A stretch of DNA of 64,000 nt from Hyaloperonospora brassicae (GCA_947650285.1 CANTFL010000034.1:310001-374000); one strand, 5' to 3'; positions 22,676-32,545 are shown, counted from the stretch's first letter. A program made the numbers and translations. Notes: generated from the sequence alone by a model not told the origin.

Positions 22676-23574
22676 TTTGCCATAGTACTGTTTGGTAACG
22701 GGCGTGGATCACTACACTCGTATGCGCAGTGCCCTAACTTCTGACAGCGATTGCACCTCTGCAATCGCTTGTTGTTTGAAGAGCGAGGTCTCTCGCTCTC
22801 AACATAGCAGAGGTCCATTGGTTCTGGACCTCCGATCTCTTGTCGTCTCGGTGGACGGTAAGAGTTTGAGCTAGCATGAGCCTGTCTCATGCTAAAGTCT
22901 TTCTGTTTCGCGGTTGATATCGCTTCTTCAAGCGTGTCAGGCTCAAGGCGGAACAGGTGGCTCCTGACGGGCCCTTCTGCGAGACCTTGCATGAACACCG
23001 TAATCAACGTGTGTTCATGAACTGGGTTAGCAGTTATACTACTCGCTTGGAGTCGTATATGTTGTGCGTAAGCGTGCACATCACGCTTACCCTGCTTGAT
23101 TTTCAGGAGCTCTGAACGAGACCTGAACTCAGCCCGTGGCGGCTCAAACGTTAGTGTGAGCCGGGACTTGAAGTCATCTAGCAACCTAAACGAATTTGGG
23201 TCGCTACTATCGAGTCTCAGGGACCAAGTTTTGGCACGCCCTGCCAAGTGGGTCTGAGAAAATGTGAGTTTCATTCGCTCATCTTCGACTCGACGTGCCT
23301 TCAAGTCTCTGTCGAATTCGACAAACCATAGTAATAGGGAGTCCTCCGGGACTCCACTGTACTTGGAGATGTCAACCTTCATGACCTCGGGACGACGCGC
23401 ATGCGCCGTCCCGCCCACAGCAGCATGGAATTGCTGCTGTCTCAACAGCTCTGTCTGTTGAGCACCGAGTTCTCTCAACTGCTCGGCCTGTTGAGAGCCT
23501 TGCTGGTACAGCAAGGCTTTTTTTTTACCTTTTGGCGACAAGTTCACTTTGGATGAATTTGGCTTTAGCGGCAT
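22594..23574 (-). CDS. Gag of G2, intact
   Basis: The structural protein of the virus-like particle, 326 residues and apparently intact. The N-terminus is Lys- and Gln-rich with a short coiled-coil-like segment (about residues 24-50). The capsid-like domain covers about residues 65-215 with retrotransposon gag landmarks (KYSGVPEDSLLLWFVEFDRD; LAGRAKTWSL). One CCHC zinc knuckle (CNRCQKLGHCAYEC) lies near residue 275. It starts 200 bp downstream of the 5' LTR. It is the only major G2 frame without a visible break. Confidence 0.92.
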   Translation of the reverse strand: MPLKPNSSKVNLSPKGKKKALLYQQGSQQAEQLRELGAQQTELLRQQQFHAAVGGTAHARRPEVMKVDISKYSGVPEDSLLLWFVEFDRDLKARRVEDERMKLTFSQTHLAGRAKTWSLRLDSSDPNSFRLLDDFKSRLTLTFEPPRAEFRSRSELLKIKQGKRDVHAYAQHIRLQASSITANPVHEHTLITVFMQGLAEGPVRSHLFRLEPDTLEEAISTAKQKDFSMRQAHASSNSYRPPRRQEIGGPEPMDLCYVESERPRSSNNKRLQRCNRCQKLGHCAYECSDPRPLPNSTMAKWTTNCQEGQWAWVQRCARPQQRDNPS

Positions 23575-23757
23575 GTTGTTGGTCTCTGTCTAGAGACTCC
23601 AACATGGCGCTTATGGCGACCTCGCCTACGGTAGAACTCATTCGTTCTACCCCACTTTATTCGATCTCACTCAAATGGGTATACCCTTCACGCGTGGCGT
23701 GAAAGGTCTCTACATCATCCAACATGTTCATGTTGGATGTTGTGGTCCTCGGAAGGA

Positions 23758-23773
23758 CTACAAAGTGCTACCA
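23758..23773 (-). other. Primer-binding site of G2
   Basis: Two bases inside the 5' LTR the minus strand reads TGGTAGCACTTTGTAG. Its first part is complementary to a tRNA 3' end GTGCTACCA, as in initiator tRNA-Met of many eukaryotes. G1 has TGGTAGCACTTATAG and G1-old TGGTAGCATCG in the same place. Confidence 0.75.
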
Positions 23774-23775
23774 GG

Positions 23776-24169
23776 TGTAACGGGGCACACCCTTGCGTGA
23801 ACGTAACGCAAGGTTTTTGGGTGCCCCGACAGACGTACACGAGGCGAACGAGGAAGCGTACGATAAGGAAAAAGTAAAACTGTTGTATTAATATAATTAA
23901 GTCTTTTTGCTACTGTCTCTCTGTTTAACCTGACTTAATTATGTTAATATAACTGAGTGTATGGTGACGTCTCGTCACCACTCATTGCGCGCGTCCTGCG
24001 GCGATTGGTGGGTTGATATCATCACGATATCAACCAATGAGCAGACCCTTTGGTCGCTTCGCCAATATCACCATTATCGGTGATATTGCACAAAGAATAT
24101 TCAACTTCATATTATTTATTGTCACTTTCCTTAAAGTGACACTTCCATGTAACGGGCTGCCCCGTTACA
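23776..24169 (-). repeat. 5' LTR of G2
   Basis: 394 bp, with perfect ends tgtaacgg and ccgttaca. It carries the transcription start region of the element (direction minus). It differs from the 3' LTR at roughly ten sites, several clustered near 23805-23820. Confidence 0.92.
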
Positions 24170-24380
24170 GTTAATGTGAAAAGAGAGCTCAGCCTAAACG
24201 TATCTAATCTATACACTAATGCTCAAAATAAGTACCTTTTCAGATCTTGTGTTTGGTGGCTGACATACGTCAGCTCCCAACATCGGATAAGGTGTTCTGA
24301 TATCATTTTCAATGGGATCTCATCTCTGGTGTAAATCACACATGTTGTGTCGGTTACCAACCGACGTGTGACCACGTTAC
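24170..24380 (-). repeat. 5' LTR of G1-old, part 3 (U3 end)
   Basis: It continues the LTR across the G2 insertion; GTTAA at 24170-24174 repeats 16178-16182. The sequence matches 8975-9158 of the 3' LTR. Its right end (ggttaccaaccgacgtgtga, then ccacgttaca) corresponds to the start of the G1 LTR in reverse complement. Confidence 0.75.
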
Positions 24381-24989
24381 ATTCAACGTCAATCTTCGTA
24401 ATGGGCCCACCTTGTTCTACCTTTGAGGCCGTCCGTTCCATTTCTTTGCTACAATCGGCTGGCCAACAAGCGTATGGTCCATCTTTTACGAGCCAAATTA
24501 CTAGGCTACGGCCTGAGTTAGAAGCTATATTGTAGGAAAGCGCGGCATTTGCTATTCGATAGGTCGGAGTCGAATCGCGTCATCCGTTTGGATTGGAAGC
24601 AGAGCGGCTGCTTGTCAAAATGTGTGGTGTAGATGACTTTGATACTCAGCAGGTAGAAGACATCGATTGAATGCAGAATCTTGTCAACCTCCAACTGCGT
24701 CAACGCACATTTGCCTAACTATTTTTCTTCGTTCTGCGTCGCCTGCTCACTCCATTCGTTCAAAATTCGCTGCGCAAGAGCAATTTTACACCAGACAAGC
24801 ATCCAGACCAAGCACCCACATAGCCCGTGTGCGCACCATCACAGATAGACCCGACTATCCATTTTTCTCGATTCTATTGTCTTCTCTACTTGCCACAACG
24901 CGCGGCTCTAACAGAGAACGTCCCACACACACCTTTGCCCAAGCTGCATCAAAATGCGGCAATCTATCTCAGCTCAACACCTAGATCGC
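24381..24989. other. Spacer next to the synthetase gene
   Basis: I identify nothing with confidence. It is the host flank of G1-old on one side and the 3' flank of the synthetase gene on the other. A minus-strand frame 24518-24703 (about 61 codons, with VDKILHSIDVFYLLSIKV) is unrecognised and could be an exon or 3' UTR. Confidence 0.4.
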
Positions 24990-26333
24990 TCACGATCTTG
25001 CTGCGTATGATCTCCTACACGACAAACACCGATGAGTTCTCTGTACACCTCTCTGCACCCAATCATGTTCTGCGAGCGTTACCTGAATGTCATCAACCTC
25101 TTTATTTGTGAGGTTGCGGTCCATGTGGCGGTAAGTGATGCGGTAGCACCTGCTCTTGCGCTGAGTTTTTGGATGCGTAAATTCATCCAAGACGACCACC
25201 TGCGGCAACCAATACAAGTCGTTAGAAACAGCTGACACTGATTATCAATTCGAAGTACATCAGTGCGCGTACTTGCTCAACCATGTCGCCAGCAACGTCA
25301 CGCACGACTTCGCACAAGTTGTTTTCATGGAAATCATCACCATGCCAGAAGCTCACGTCCTTAAAACACGCCGGATACTTGCTGTACGGCTTGAACTTTG
25401 TAATCTGGCCATCCTGAAACTGCGAAATGAATCGATCGTCTTGAGACCAGAACAGACGGATATCAGGGATATCGAACAGAACCATAGCGAGGCGCTCAAG
25501 GCCAAGTCCGAAAGCCCAGCCGACGTTTTCACCAAGTCCAGCATTACGCACAATCTCCTGCTGCAGGACCCCACAGCCAAGCACTTCCAACCAGTTGTCG
25601 TTGAAGAAAATCTCCAACTCAAACGATGGATCGGTAAAGGGAAAGTACGCTTCCACCCAGCGCATCTCGACATCACCAAACAGCTCCTTTGCCATACCTT
25701 CCAGTGTTTTCTTCAGCTCCTCCTTCACGTACACTACTTTATGTTCACGTTCTGTCGCTAGATCAAGCTCCGAAAAGATCCGCACGCCTTCCATCTGGTG
25801 GAACACCGGGTAATGACTCGCGTCGATCTCGTCGCGCCGGTAGACGTCACCCGAGACTAGAAACGACGTGAAACCCTTTTTCATCATCGCCACTTCATGC
25901 GCACTCGTGTGTGCTCGCAGCACGCGATTCTGATCGACATAGTACGTGTCGGTGTTCTTGCGGCTAATGTGGTCTTCGGGCACCAGCATCGAGTCAAAGC
26001 AGTCGTAGGTTGTCACGACCGGGTCCAGATTGTCAAACACACTAAAGACAGGGCCCCTGTAGTAGTTACAAGCGATCAGAACTTTGATCAGCAAATAACA
26101 CCTGCGGACATGTTTAGTGCAAACGATAGATGCAGTGCAATGTACCCCTCACTCCAGTGCAGCTCGTGAAAGTAGCTCTCGATCTTCGTCTTGATGATGT
26201 GGAGCGGGTGGTGCTGCTGGCGGTGCAAGCTTAGGCCAATCTTGGCCGCTATGGACTCGCTCACGTTGCAGTACGGGTCGCGCTGTTTCATCCACTCGAG
26301 TTCTGCCAACAGATATTGGGTTAAGCTACTGAG
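24990..26333 (-). CDS. Phenylalanyl-tRNA synthetase, mitochondrial type
   Basis: Charges tRNA-Phe with phenylalanine, most likely in mitochondria because it resembles the single-chain organellar enzyme (FARS2 type). Exon A, from about 26333 to 26146, has NVSESIAAKIGL and QQHHPL. An 89-nt intron (26145-26057, gtacat to ctacag) joins it to exon B (26056-25273), which carries the class II catalytic core: DNLDPVVTTYDCFDSMLVP, HTSAHE, GDVYRRDEIDASHYPVFHQ, WVEAYFPFT, EVLGCGV, GWAFGLGLERLAM and IRLFWSQD. A 73-nt intron (25272-25200) leads to exon C with the C-terminal anticodon-binding part (HPKTQRKSRCYRITYRHMD). The first exon with a targeting peptide is not certain (an Arg-rich candidate lies at 26350-26460), nor is the extreme C-terminus, where a further intron at CAG-gtaacg (near 25094) is possible. 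Confidence 0.88.
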
Positions 26334-27994
26334 TCATTGCAATGAGAAAGCGAGAGAGCAACAAGTCGCACCGGTGCCGCGAGGAGATTGGGGGCGTGCC
26401 GTGTTCACGTGGCGCCTTAGCAACGCGCTGCGGTGACCGAACGTCGTCGCGCATCGAGCGCCAACGACGCGACGCATTGTCGAAATCTGCGAAAAGTGAT
26501 AGGTAGCGGCTCAAAGTGTTGATACAGAAATACGAGAGACAAAACTTTGCCTGAATGAATAGTGTGCTTTGAAACGCCTTCGATGAAAGGCGCTGTATTT
26601 TACAGCTATTTTACAGCCACTTTTGCAGGAAGCGGCACTAATTTGGCTTTTCAACAGAGCAAGAAACATACTTACGATCATGATAGCAACACATTTGGGA
26701 TCATCATCGGTCGCTGTGCGGTGCATGTCGTTAAATGTGATGACATGCGTTCATCAATGCAATTAGCTTCAACACTTGACCCATCCTTCTCAAGTTTATA
26801 CGGAAGTGCAAATTGGCGTCATTGACATGGCGAAAGTCGGGTATGACTCGTATTATGCGAAATGATTGCTTCAGGTAGACAGATGCTTTGCCCTGATCAA
26901 ATGGACCCGTCTAGTCGGTATATAGTGTCAAACTCATTACTTCGTCAGTCATTGAATAAGGCGCTATGGAAGAAAAAGGGAGGATTAAAGCGTGCACGCC
27001 GCGGCCTTACTGAAAAAAACTTGCCATTTCATTCAGTTCGTATTTGTACATTGCATCGACTCACTGTAAAACGTTCTCTTCGCCAAATTATATGTTGACG
27101 GCTTGTACTTATGTGATCAGTCACCAAATTCGTTTTGGAGCATAGTCTTGCTTATCTTATAAAGACACGGTTCGTACAGCGTGGTGGTGCATACATACTC
27201 TTGCAGAGAAGTCGACATGTCCATACCAAATGCCCTAACTCGATGTCATGAGTAGGCGCATATGCGCGATCTAAGAAATCGTACACTCGGTAATCGATGC
27301 ATGATACGGCGATCCTGTCGTGATTGCTGAACGTGATGTGCCTCCTGCATGTATGTACGATTTGATTTGTACACTGTGATGATAGGATTTGACTCAGGTG
27401 GATATTCGCTCCGACGTTCGTTTGTGTGGTCACGCCATTAGTTGGGCGGCTATAAACAAGACTGTTTACAATTTATTGCAGGCTAACGCTTGCGAACTGG
27501 TATCTGGACTTCATCTATGCTTCGACGCCCCTTCGATGCTACATCCCCCACAAATCATCCACCTTCTGTATGCAATGAATGCGCTATCAATCAGCGCGTA
27601 GAACGAACGATACGACTAAGTTGTGGATATAGTATGTTGGAGTCTACAAGGCTTCAAAGTAGCACCAGTGGTCGCGACACCACGGCCTTGCTCATAACCT
27701 CACTTGCTTCATTTTCCCTCAACCCAAGACAGACGCCTACATTCAGTACCAAGATGTGCTCATTCTGCATTAAAGAAGGATGCAGCATCAGCCCAGAATC
27801 AGTGCAGCCATGAGAAGATGGTAGCAAAGAGTGATTTGGAAGTAGTCAAAACAAAGACGCGGTTTTGTGCTGCTGCATCATTGACTGCGTCATTTCTTTA
27901 GATTGTTTCGCGAGCGCCACAATCACAACACCTGGGTCTCTTGCCGCGAGAGAACGCGTACACACTGAGATGCTGACATTCGAGAAGGCCTTGC
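26334..27994. other. Intergenic DNA upstream of the synthetase
   Basis: I see no convincing gene. Positions 26334-26520 probably hold the promoter and first exon of the synthetase gene. A minus-strand frame 27923-28022 (ending PSRMSASQCVRVLSRQ...) becomes part of a longer frame if G1 is removed; see the entry at 41986-42074. The same DNA recurs at 32546-34206. Confidence 0.5.
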
Positions 27995-28526
27995 TGTAAC
28001 GGGGTTACACGTCGACTGGTAGTCGACAATAGATGTGGTGCACACAAGGTATGGGATCCCTTTTAAAGTGATATTAGAGCACCGTGTCAATTGTTGAAGT
28101 CTGATGTCTGTCAACCATTGATTACGCGATCTTTTGAGAGGTTTTATTTAGGACATTAGCGAGTAGATTATTAAGCTGTTCTAAGTTGTTCTTTTAGAAA
28201 AAGAGAAATAAAGTTCAGTTCCCATTTTGATCACTTAAGACACGTGCCTCTCTGAGGTGTCTTGTTATCGTTTGCGACGATAGCAACGCCTTGTTAAGAC
28301 AGCTACCCCTTGTGCACTCTGTGCCTTGATTCTCTGAATCGTTTGGTCGCCTTGGAACATAGACCGTAAGCTCTCTGAGCTTGTTGACTCTTTGAGTCGG
28401 GTTTTCTGAACCAAACCTTAAGCCCTCTGAGCTGTTTGACTCTCTGAGTCGGATTCATTGAACCTGAAGTTGCTCTTTGAGCGTATAGTCGACCTCTGAC
28501 TTAAAAAGATGTGCAGCTCCGCTACA
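27995..28526 (+). repeat. G1 5' LTR, first copy
   Basis: 532 bp, from tgtaacgggg to ccgctaca, preceded by cttgc (27990-27994), the same target sequence as G1. It is identical to 34207-34738. It is followed by primer-binding site TGGTAGCACTTATAG at 28529. Direct repeats of the type ctctgag/gactc (28370-28455) give the LTR an internal repetitive zone. Confidence 0.92.
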
Positions 28527-28897
28527 CTTGGTAGCACTTATAGTCAATCTACGCCTGAGTCGGTAAAGACTGATCCTCTGTGAGGATGAAGCAATCCAGA
28601 CCCCTCTCTAGGGCCCAAACGGTCGCTCTTGATTAACTGATCGCGGCCGTGGGCCCAGAACATGTGGAGTTTCTAGAGGCGCAAGGACCAGATGTGCTCA
28701 ATGCACGAGTCGAGACCTTCATGCAGTATGAAACGACCCAGTTAGGGCAGGTTCAAATCCAAGTAGCGTTGGCTATGCCAACACGCTACGTGGCGATTCC
28801 AGATGAAGAGGATAAGCCTCGTCCCCTTCGGGTGGACGTTAACCATTAATCCGGGAAGGAGGGGGAAAACCTTACCCTCTGGATCCGGGAGATTGAG

Positions 28898-31816
28898 ATG
28901 ATTATGAGCTCTGGCCTATTCTCACTAGAGTACCAGCGGGTTTCGCTGGCTATCTCCACGCTCAATGAAAGAGCTAGAGAGTGGGCTCTGACGTGTGGCA
29001 CGTCGGTCGAATTGGCGTTTCCCAATTCGACCATAATCACGCACAAGTTCGAAATTCTGGATCAGAGCCAGGATGCCATGGTGATCGGTCGTGATATCCT
29101 GAATGAACTAGGAATCGTGCTCAATTTTAAAGACAAACTGGTTCAGTGGGATGGTCACTATACACATTTAAACACCGGCGGGTCATCGTCTCCCAACGCA
29201 AGTGATTATGAATTCCCCGAAGAGAGCAAAGAAGTCGATAACACTGCAGTGCGACCAGAAGACCTCATGCCAGACAGGCTATCCAAGCCACTCGTCGGCA
29301 AATATCTCCAGCTTCTTCGTGATAACGAGCATCTCTATGACGGTCACTTGGGGAGGATGAGATTCGAAGACTACGCTCTACCAATAGTGCCGGAGTACAA
29401 GCCTGTACACGCAAAACCGTATCCAGTCCCAAGAAGCCTCGAAAACAAGGCTCGAGAGCTCATCCAGCATTTGGTCAGCATCGACGTGCTGGAGCAGATT
29501 TTTGATTCAGAAATGGCATCGCCTGCTTTTTTTCTCAAGAAGCCCAACGGATCACTTCGTCTACTGATAGATTTTCGCGGACTTAACCGATATCTGAAAC
29601 GCAGCCCTTATTACGTCCCACGTATACGCGAGATCCTGTTGCGTCTCGCAGGAGCCAAGTATCTGTCAACATTCGATGCTAACATGGGGTATTACGCGCG
29701 TCGCCTTGCTGCCTCAAGCCGTGGTCACACAGCTTTCTGTCTTCCGTTCGGGAAGTATCAATACAAGCGACTCCCAATGGGCATTTCTACAGCACCGGAC
29801 GAATACCAAGCCTGCATGGAGAAGATTTTTGGCGATCTGGCTTTTGTGGTAGTCTATTTGGATGATATACTCGTCTACTCCGATAGTGAAGAGACGCACC
29901 TAGAGCACCTACACATTGTGTTCAAGCGACTAACCAAGTATGGGGTAACTCTCAACGGAAAGAAGTGCCACATCCTCAGACAGTCCGTCGACTATCTCGG
30001 CTTTACGCTGACATCTCAAGGGATCCAGCCCCAACAAAAGAAGATTCAAGCCATCCAACAAATTTCCGTCCCCAAAACCAGGAAGGAACTACGCCGCTTC
30101 CTCGGAATGATTAATTACTATAGAGATATGGTACCCAACAAGACGGCATTGTGCCAACCTCTCAACCGATTCACCAGCTCCAAAGTCCCGTTCGACTGGT
30201 TGTCTAGCGACACGGAAGCATTTCACGCTATCCAGAAAGCGTTTGCCCAAGCCGTACTGCTCGCGTTTCCTGACTTTGAGCAACCATTTCACGTCTACGC
30301 CGATGCCAGCGGAAAGCAAATCGGTGGCATCATTATGCAGAAGAACAAGATTCTCGCCTGCTATTCCCGAAGTCTCAACAAGCATCAAGTGAATTACACA
30401 ACGATGGAGCTTGAGCTACTCTCTATCGTTGAAATGCTGCGCGAATACCGCACCATGCTGCTCGGGTTCCCTGTGGTTGTTCACACCGACCATAAGAACC
30501 TAATTTATCCGACCGAAACCAGCCTGCGCGTTAAGCGCTGGAAGCTCCTGTTGGCTGAGTACAGGCTATCGATGCATTACATCAAGGGAACCAAGAATGT
30601 TGGTGCTGATGCGTTTTCCCGGATGAGATTCGATGCGATTAACACGAAGACTCATTTGCAGCTCGCGGACGAGATATGCGCTACCGCTGATGAACCAGAT
30701 TGTGTCATGCATGGTCCGGTTCTTCGCGAACATCAAGATAAGGACTTGATGATTCAAAAAATCAAGACAGCTTGCCTCAACGGCAACAACAATCCTGACT
30801 ATCAGCTTCTACCTCTACTCGGCTGCACGCTGGTCGCGTATTACAAGCGCGTCATCGTGCCCGATAGCTTGCGAGAAGATCTCATTCGTTGGTATCACTT
30901 AACGCTCAGTCACCCTGGCGGTGAACGACAGTACAAGACAATGAGGCAGGTTCTCTACTGGCCCGGAATGGAAGCCGCGATCACCAAGAATGCGAAAGAT
31001 TGTCTAACTTGCAAGAAGGCAAAGGTCCACGGAGGCAAGCAGGACTATGGATTACTACCACCACGAACACTCAAGACGGTGAACCCCTTTGACACCGTTC
31101 ATGTCGATCTCATTGGTCCCTACGAAGACGGACACTACGGTATTACCATGATTGACCATGCGACGCGTTGGCTGGAAGTGGGTATTCAGCACGACAAAAC
31201 TTCGCTGACCACAGCCGAAAGCTTCGATCGTGAATGGCTGTGCCGCTACCCGCGTCCTGTAACGGTTATACACGACCTAGGAACGGAATTCACTGGTGAC
31301 GAGTTTCAAGAATTGCTCCGCAGCTACGGGATACAAGCCAAGCCTATAACAAGCAAGAACCCTCAAGCTAACGCTATTTGTGAACGCGTTCACCTCGAGA
31401 TTTTAAATGTCATCAGGTGCCACGATGGCGCTGACTGGAAGAAAACCATTCACTACGCTGCATTCGCCGTGCGAGCAAGCTACCACAGCATTCTTAATGC
31501 TTCCCCAGGTCAACTATTCTTCGGTCAAGATATGATCACTCGTCAGCTTTATAACGCCAACTGGAGCTATCTATCGAAGCGTCGTTTTGATGCAATTCTC
31601 GCCGACAATGACCGCGAGAATAGCAAACGCCTCGAGCATTTCTACAATACGGGAGACCACGTGATGTTACGCGTCCCCAAGAAGTTCCGTGCAAAATTGC
31701 ACGCAGTGGCAACCGGACCTTTTGTTATCCGCCAAGTTCACAGCAACGGCACTGTGACCATCGACAAGGGAGCAATGGCAGAACGTGTGAGCATCCGCCG
31801 CATTTTTCCGTGCTAA
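28898..31816 (+). CDS. Chimeric gag-pol ORF (972 aa)
   Basis: A long intact frame. Residues 1-42 are the start of G1 gag (identical to 35110-35235). From residue 43 (base 29025) it becomes the C-terminal part of a protease (VIGRDILNELGI) and a complete pol of a different gypsy family, B. RT has LLIDFRGLN, FDANMGYY, LPMGIS and YLDDILVYS. RNase H has VYADASGKQIGG, MELELLS and VVHTDHKNL. Integrase has an HHCC module (HLTLSHPGG, CLTCKK) and the D,D,E core (VHVDLIGP, HDLGTEF, NAICERVHLEI). The protein ends with a GPF-type domain. The protease active site and the B gag are missing, so B is 5'-truncated. The fusion is in frame, but the gag portion contributes no complete domain. Confidence 0.85.
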   Translation: MIMSSGLFSLEYQRVSLAISTLNERAREWALTCGTSVELAFPNSTIITHKFEILDQSQDAMVIGRDILNELGIVLNFKDKLVQWDGHYTHLNTGGSSSPNASDYEFPEESKEVDNTAVRPEDLMPDRLSKPLVGKYLQLLRDNEHLYDGHLGRMRFEDYALPIVPEYKPVHAKPYPVPRSLENKARELIQHLVSIDVLEQIFDSEMASPAFFLKKPNGSLRLLIDFRGLNRYLKRSPYYVPRIREILLRLAGAKYLSTFDANMGYYARRLAASSRGHTAFCLPFGKYQYKRLPMGISTAPDEYQACMEKIFGDLAFVVVYLDDILVYSDSEETHLEHLHIVFKRLTKYGVTLNGKKCHILRQSVDYLGFTLTSQGIQPQQKKIQAIQQISVPKTRKELRRFLGMINYYRDMVPNKTALCQPLNRFTSSKVPFDWLSSDTEAFHAIQKAFAQAVLLAFPDFEQPFHVYADASGKQIGGIIMQKNKILACYSRSLNKHQVNYTTMELELLSIVEMLREYRTMLLGFPVVVHTDHKNLIYPTETSLRVKRWKLLLAEYRLSMHYIKGTKNVGADAFSRMRFDAINTKTHLQLADEICATADEPDCVMHGPVLREHQDKDLMIQKIKTACLNGNNNPDYQLLPLLGCTLVAYYKRVIVPDSLREDLIRWYHLTLSHPGGERQYKTMRQVLYWPGMEAAITKNAKDCLTCKKAKVHGGKQDYGLLPPRTLKTVNPFDTVHVDLIGPYEDGHYGITMIDHATRWLEVGIQHDKTSLTTAESFDREWLCRYPRPVTVIHDLGTEFTGDEFQELLRSYGIQAKPITSKNPQANAICERVHLEILNVIRCHDGADWKKTIHYAAFAVRASYHSILNASPGQLFFGQDMITRQLYNANWSYLSKRRFDAILADNDRENSKRLEHFYNTGDHVMLRVPKKFRAKLHAVATGPFVIRQVHSNGTVTIDKGAMAERVSIRRIFPC

Positions 31817-31830
31817 ATCTCACAGATCAT

Positions 31831-31840
31831 GGGGGGAGTA
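31831..31840 (+). other. Polypurine tract of element B
   Basis: ggggggagta lies directly before the LTR start tgacatgg and after the pol stop codon, the expected place for a polypurine tract. Confidence 0.65.
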
Positions 31841-32053
31841 TGACATGGGTTGTCTATCGATATGACCTGCGAGACCATCCTTGGATTGCGCCAGACGAAA
31901 GAAGATTGCGCCAGACGAAAGAAGATTGCGCCAGACTGGATATGATGACACCAGACTAGCCTACCAAGTTTAACACTCCTCCTCAATATATTCATTCTCC
32001 ATTTCACTACATTAGACTCGAGCCCCTCTGCAATCCACGGGCCGGGTTTGTCA
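31841..32053 (+). repeat. 3' LTR of element B (213 bp)
   Basis: It begins tgaca and ends tgtca, inverted 5-bp ends, right after the polypurine tract. It contains a 20-bp unit (attgcgccagacgaaagaag) repeated two and a half times at 31885-31938. No matching 5' LTR exists in the window. Its right edge meets the synthetase gene fragment exactly where the long duplication begins, so agacg at 32054 would be the expected target duplication of B. Confidence 0.75.
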
Positions 32054-32056
32054 AGA

Positions 32057-32545
32057 CGTCACCCGAGACTAGAAACGACGTGAAACCCTTTTTCATCATC
32101 GCCACTTCATGCGCACTCGTGTGTGCTCGCAGCACGCGATTCTGATCGACATAGTACGTGTCGGTGTTCTTGCGGCTAATGTGGTCTTCGGGCACCAGCA
32201 TCGAGTCAAAGCAGTCGTAGGTTGTCACGACCGGGTCCAGATTGTCAAACACACTAAAGACAGGGCCCCTGTAGTAGTTACAAGCGATCAGAACTTTGAT
32301 CAGCAAATAACACCTGCGGACATGTTTAGTGCAAACGATAGATGCAGTGCAATGTACCCCTCACTCCAGTGCAGCTCGTGAAAGTAGCTCTCGATCTTCG
32401 TCTTGATGATGTGGAGCGGGTGGTGCTGCTGGCGGTGCAAGCTTAGGCCAATCTTGGCCGCTATGGACTCGCTCACGTTGCAGTACGGGTCGCGCTGTTT
32501 CATCCACTCGAGTTCTGCCAACAGATATTGGGTTAAGCTACTGAG
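32057..32545 (-). pseudogene. Truncated phenylalanyl-tRNA synthetase copy
   Basis: It carries the first recognisable exon (about 32545-32358), the same intron (32357-32269) and the start of the catalytic exon up to the VSGDV motif. There the B LTR replaces the rest: motif 2, the glycine-rich motif 3 and the C-terminus are missing. It cannot encode an active enzyme. The intact gene is at 24990-26333. Confidence 0.92.

Larger units (their letters stand above)
16183..24169 (-). mobile_element. Full-length Ty3/gypsy element G2 (7,987 bp)
   Basis: A chromovirus-type LTR retrotransposon with minus-strand coding. LTRs of 394 bp lie at 16183-16576 and 23776-24169 and differ at about ten positions by eye. 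A perfect 5-bp target duplication GTTAA flanks it (16178-16182, 24170-24174). On the minus strand the order is 5' LTR, primer-binding site, gag with zinc knuckle, protease, spacer, RT, RNase H, integrase, acidic linker, chromodomain, polypurine tract, 3' LTR. Two plus-strand ORFs lie antisense near the 3' end. Several frameshifts and in-frame stops in pol mean this copy cannot make a complete polyprotein. It is inserted in the 5' LTR of G1-old. Confidence 0.92.
8712..24380 (-). mobile_element. Old Ty3/gypsy element G1-old with nested insertions
   Basis: This is a minus-strand LTR retrotransposon of the same family as G1 (34207-41985). Its 3' LTR is 8712-9158, and its internal region 9159-15461 (about 6.3 kb, against 6.7 kb in G1) follows G1 block by block. 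Its 5' LTR is broken into 15462-15540, 15985-16182 and 24170-24380 by two later insertions. The primer-binding site (TGGTAGCA on the minus strand, plus 15449-15459) lies two bases inside the LTR as in G1. A purine-rich tract (minus ttgttggggagag) abuts the 3' LTR at 9159. The possible target duplication is degraded (ttaaa before 8712, ttcaa after 24380). All coding frames are broken. Confidence 0.8.
25842..29024. repeat. 3,183-bp direct duplication, copy 1
   Basis: It matches 32054-35236 at a constant offset of 6,212 bases. In every stretch I compared, including the whole LTR and all open frames, I found no difference. It contains the middle and 5' parts of the synthetase gene, about 1.7 kb of intergenic DNA, the G1 5' LTR and the start of gag. 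Left of 25842 (t against a) and right of 29024 (attcgacc against catgggatt) the two copies are unrelated. Confidence 0.95.

Noticed and set aside
28745..28765. ggttcaaatcc resembling a tRNA B box
   Set aside because: There is no matching A box, acceptor stem or cloverleaf; the sequence lies inside gag.
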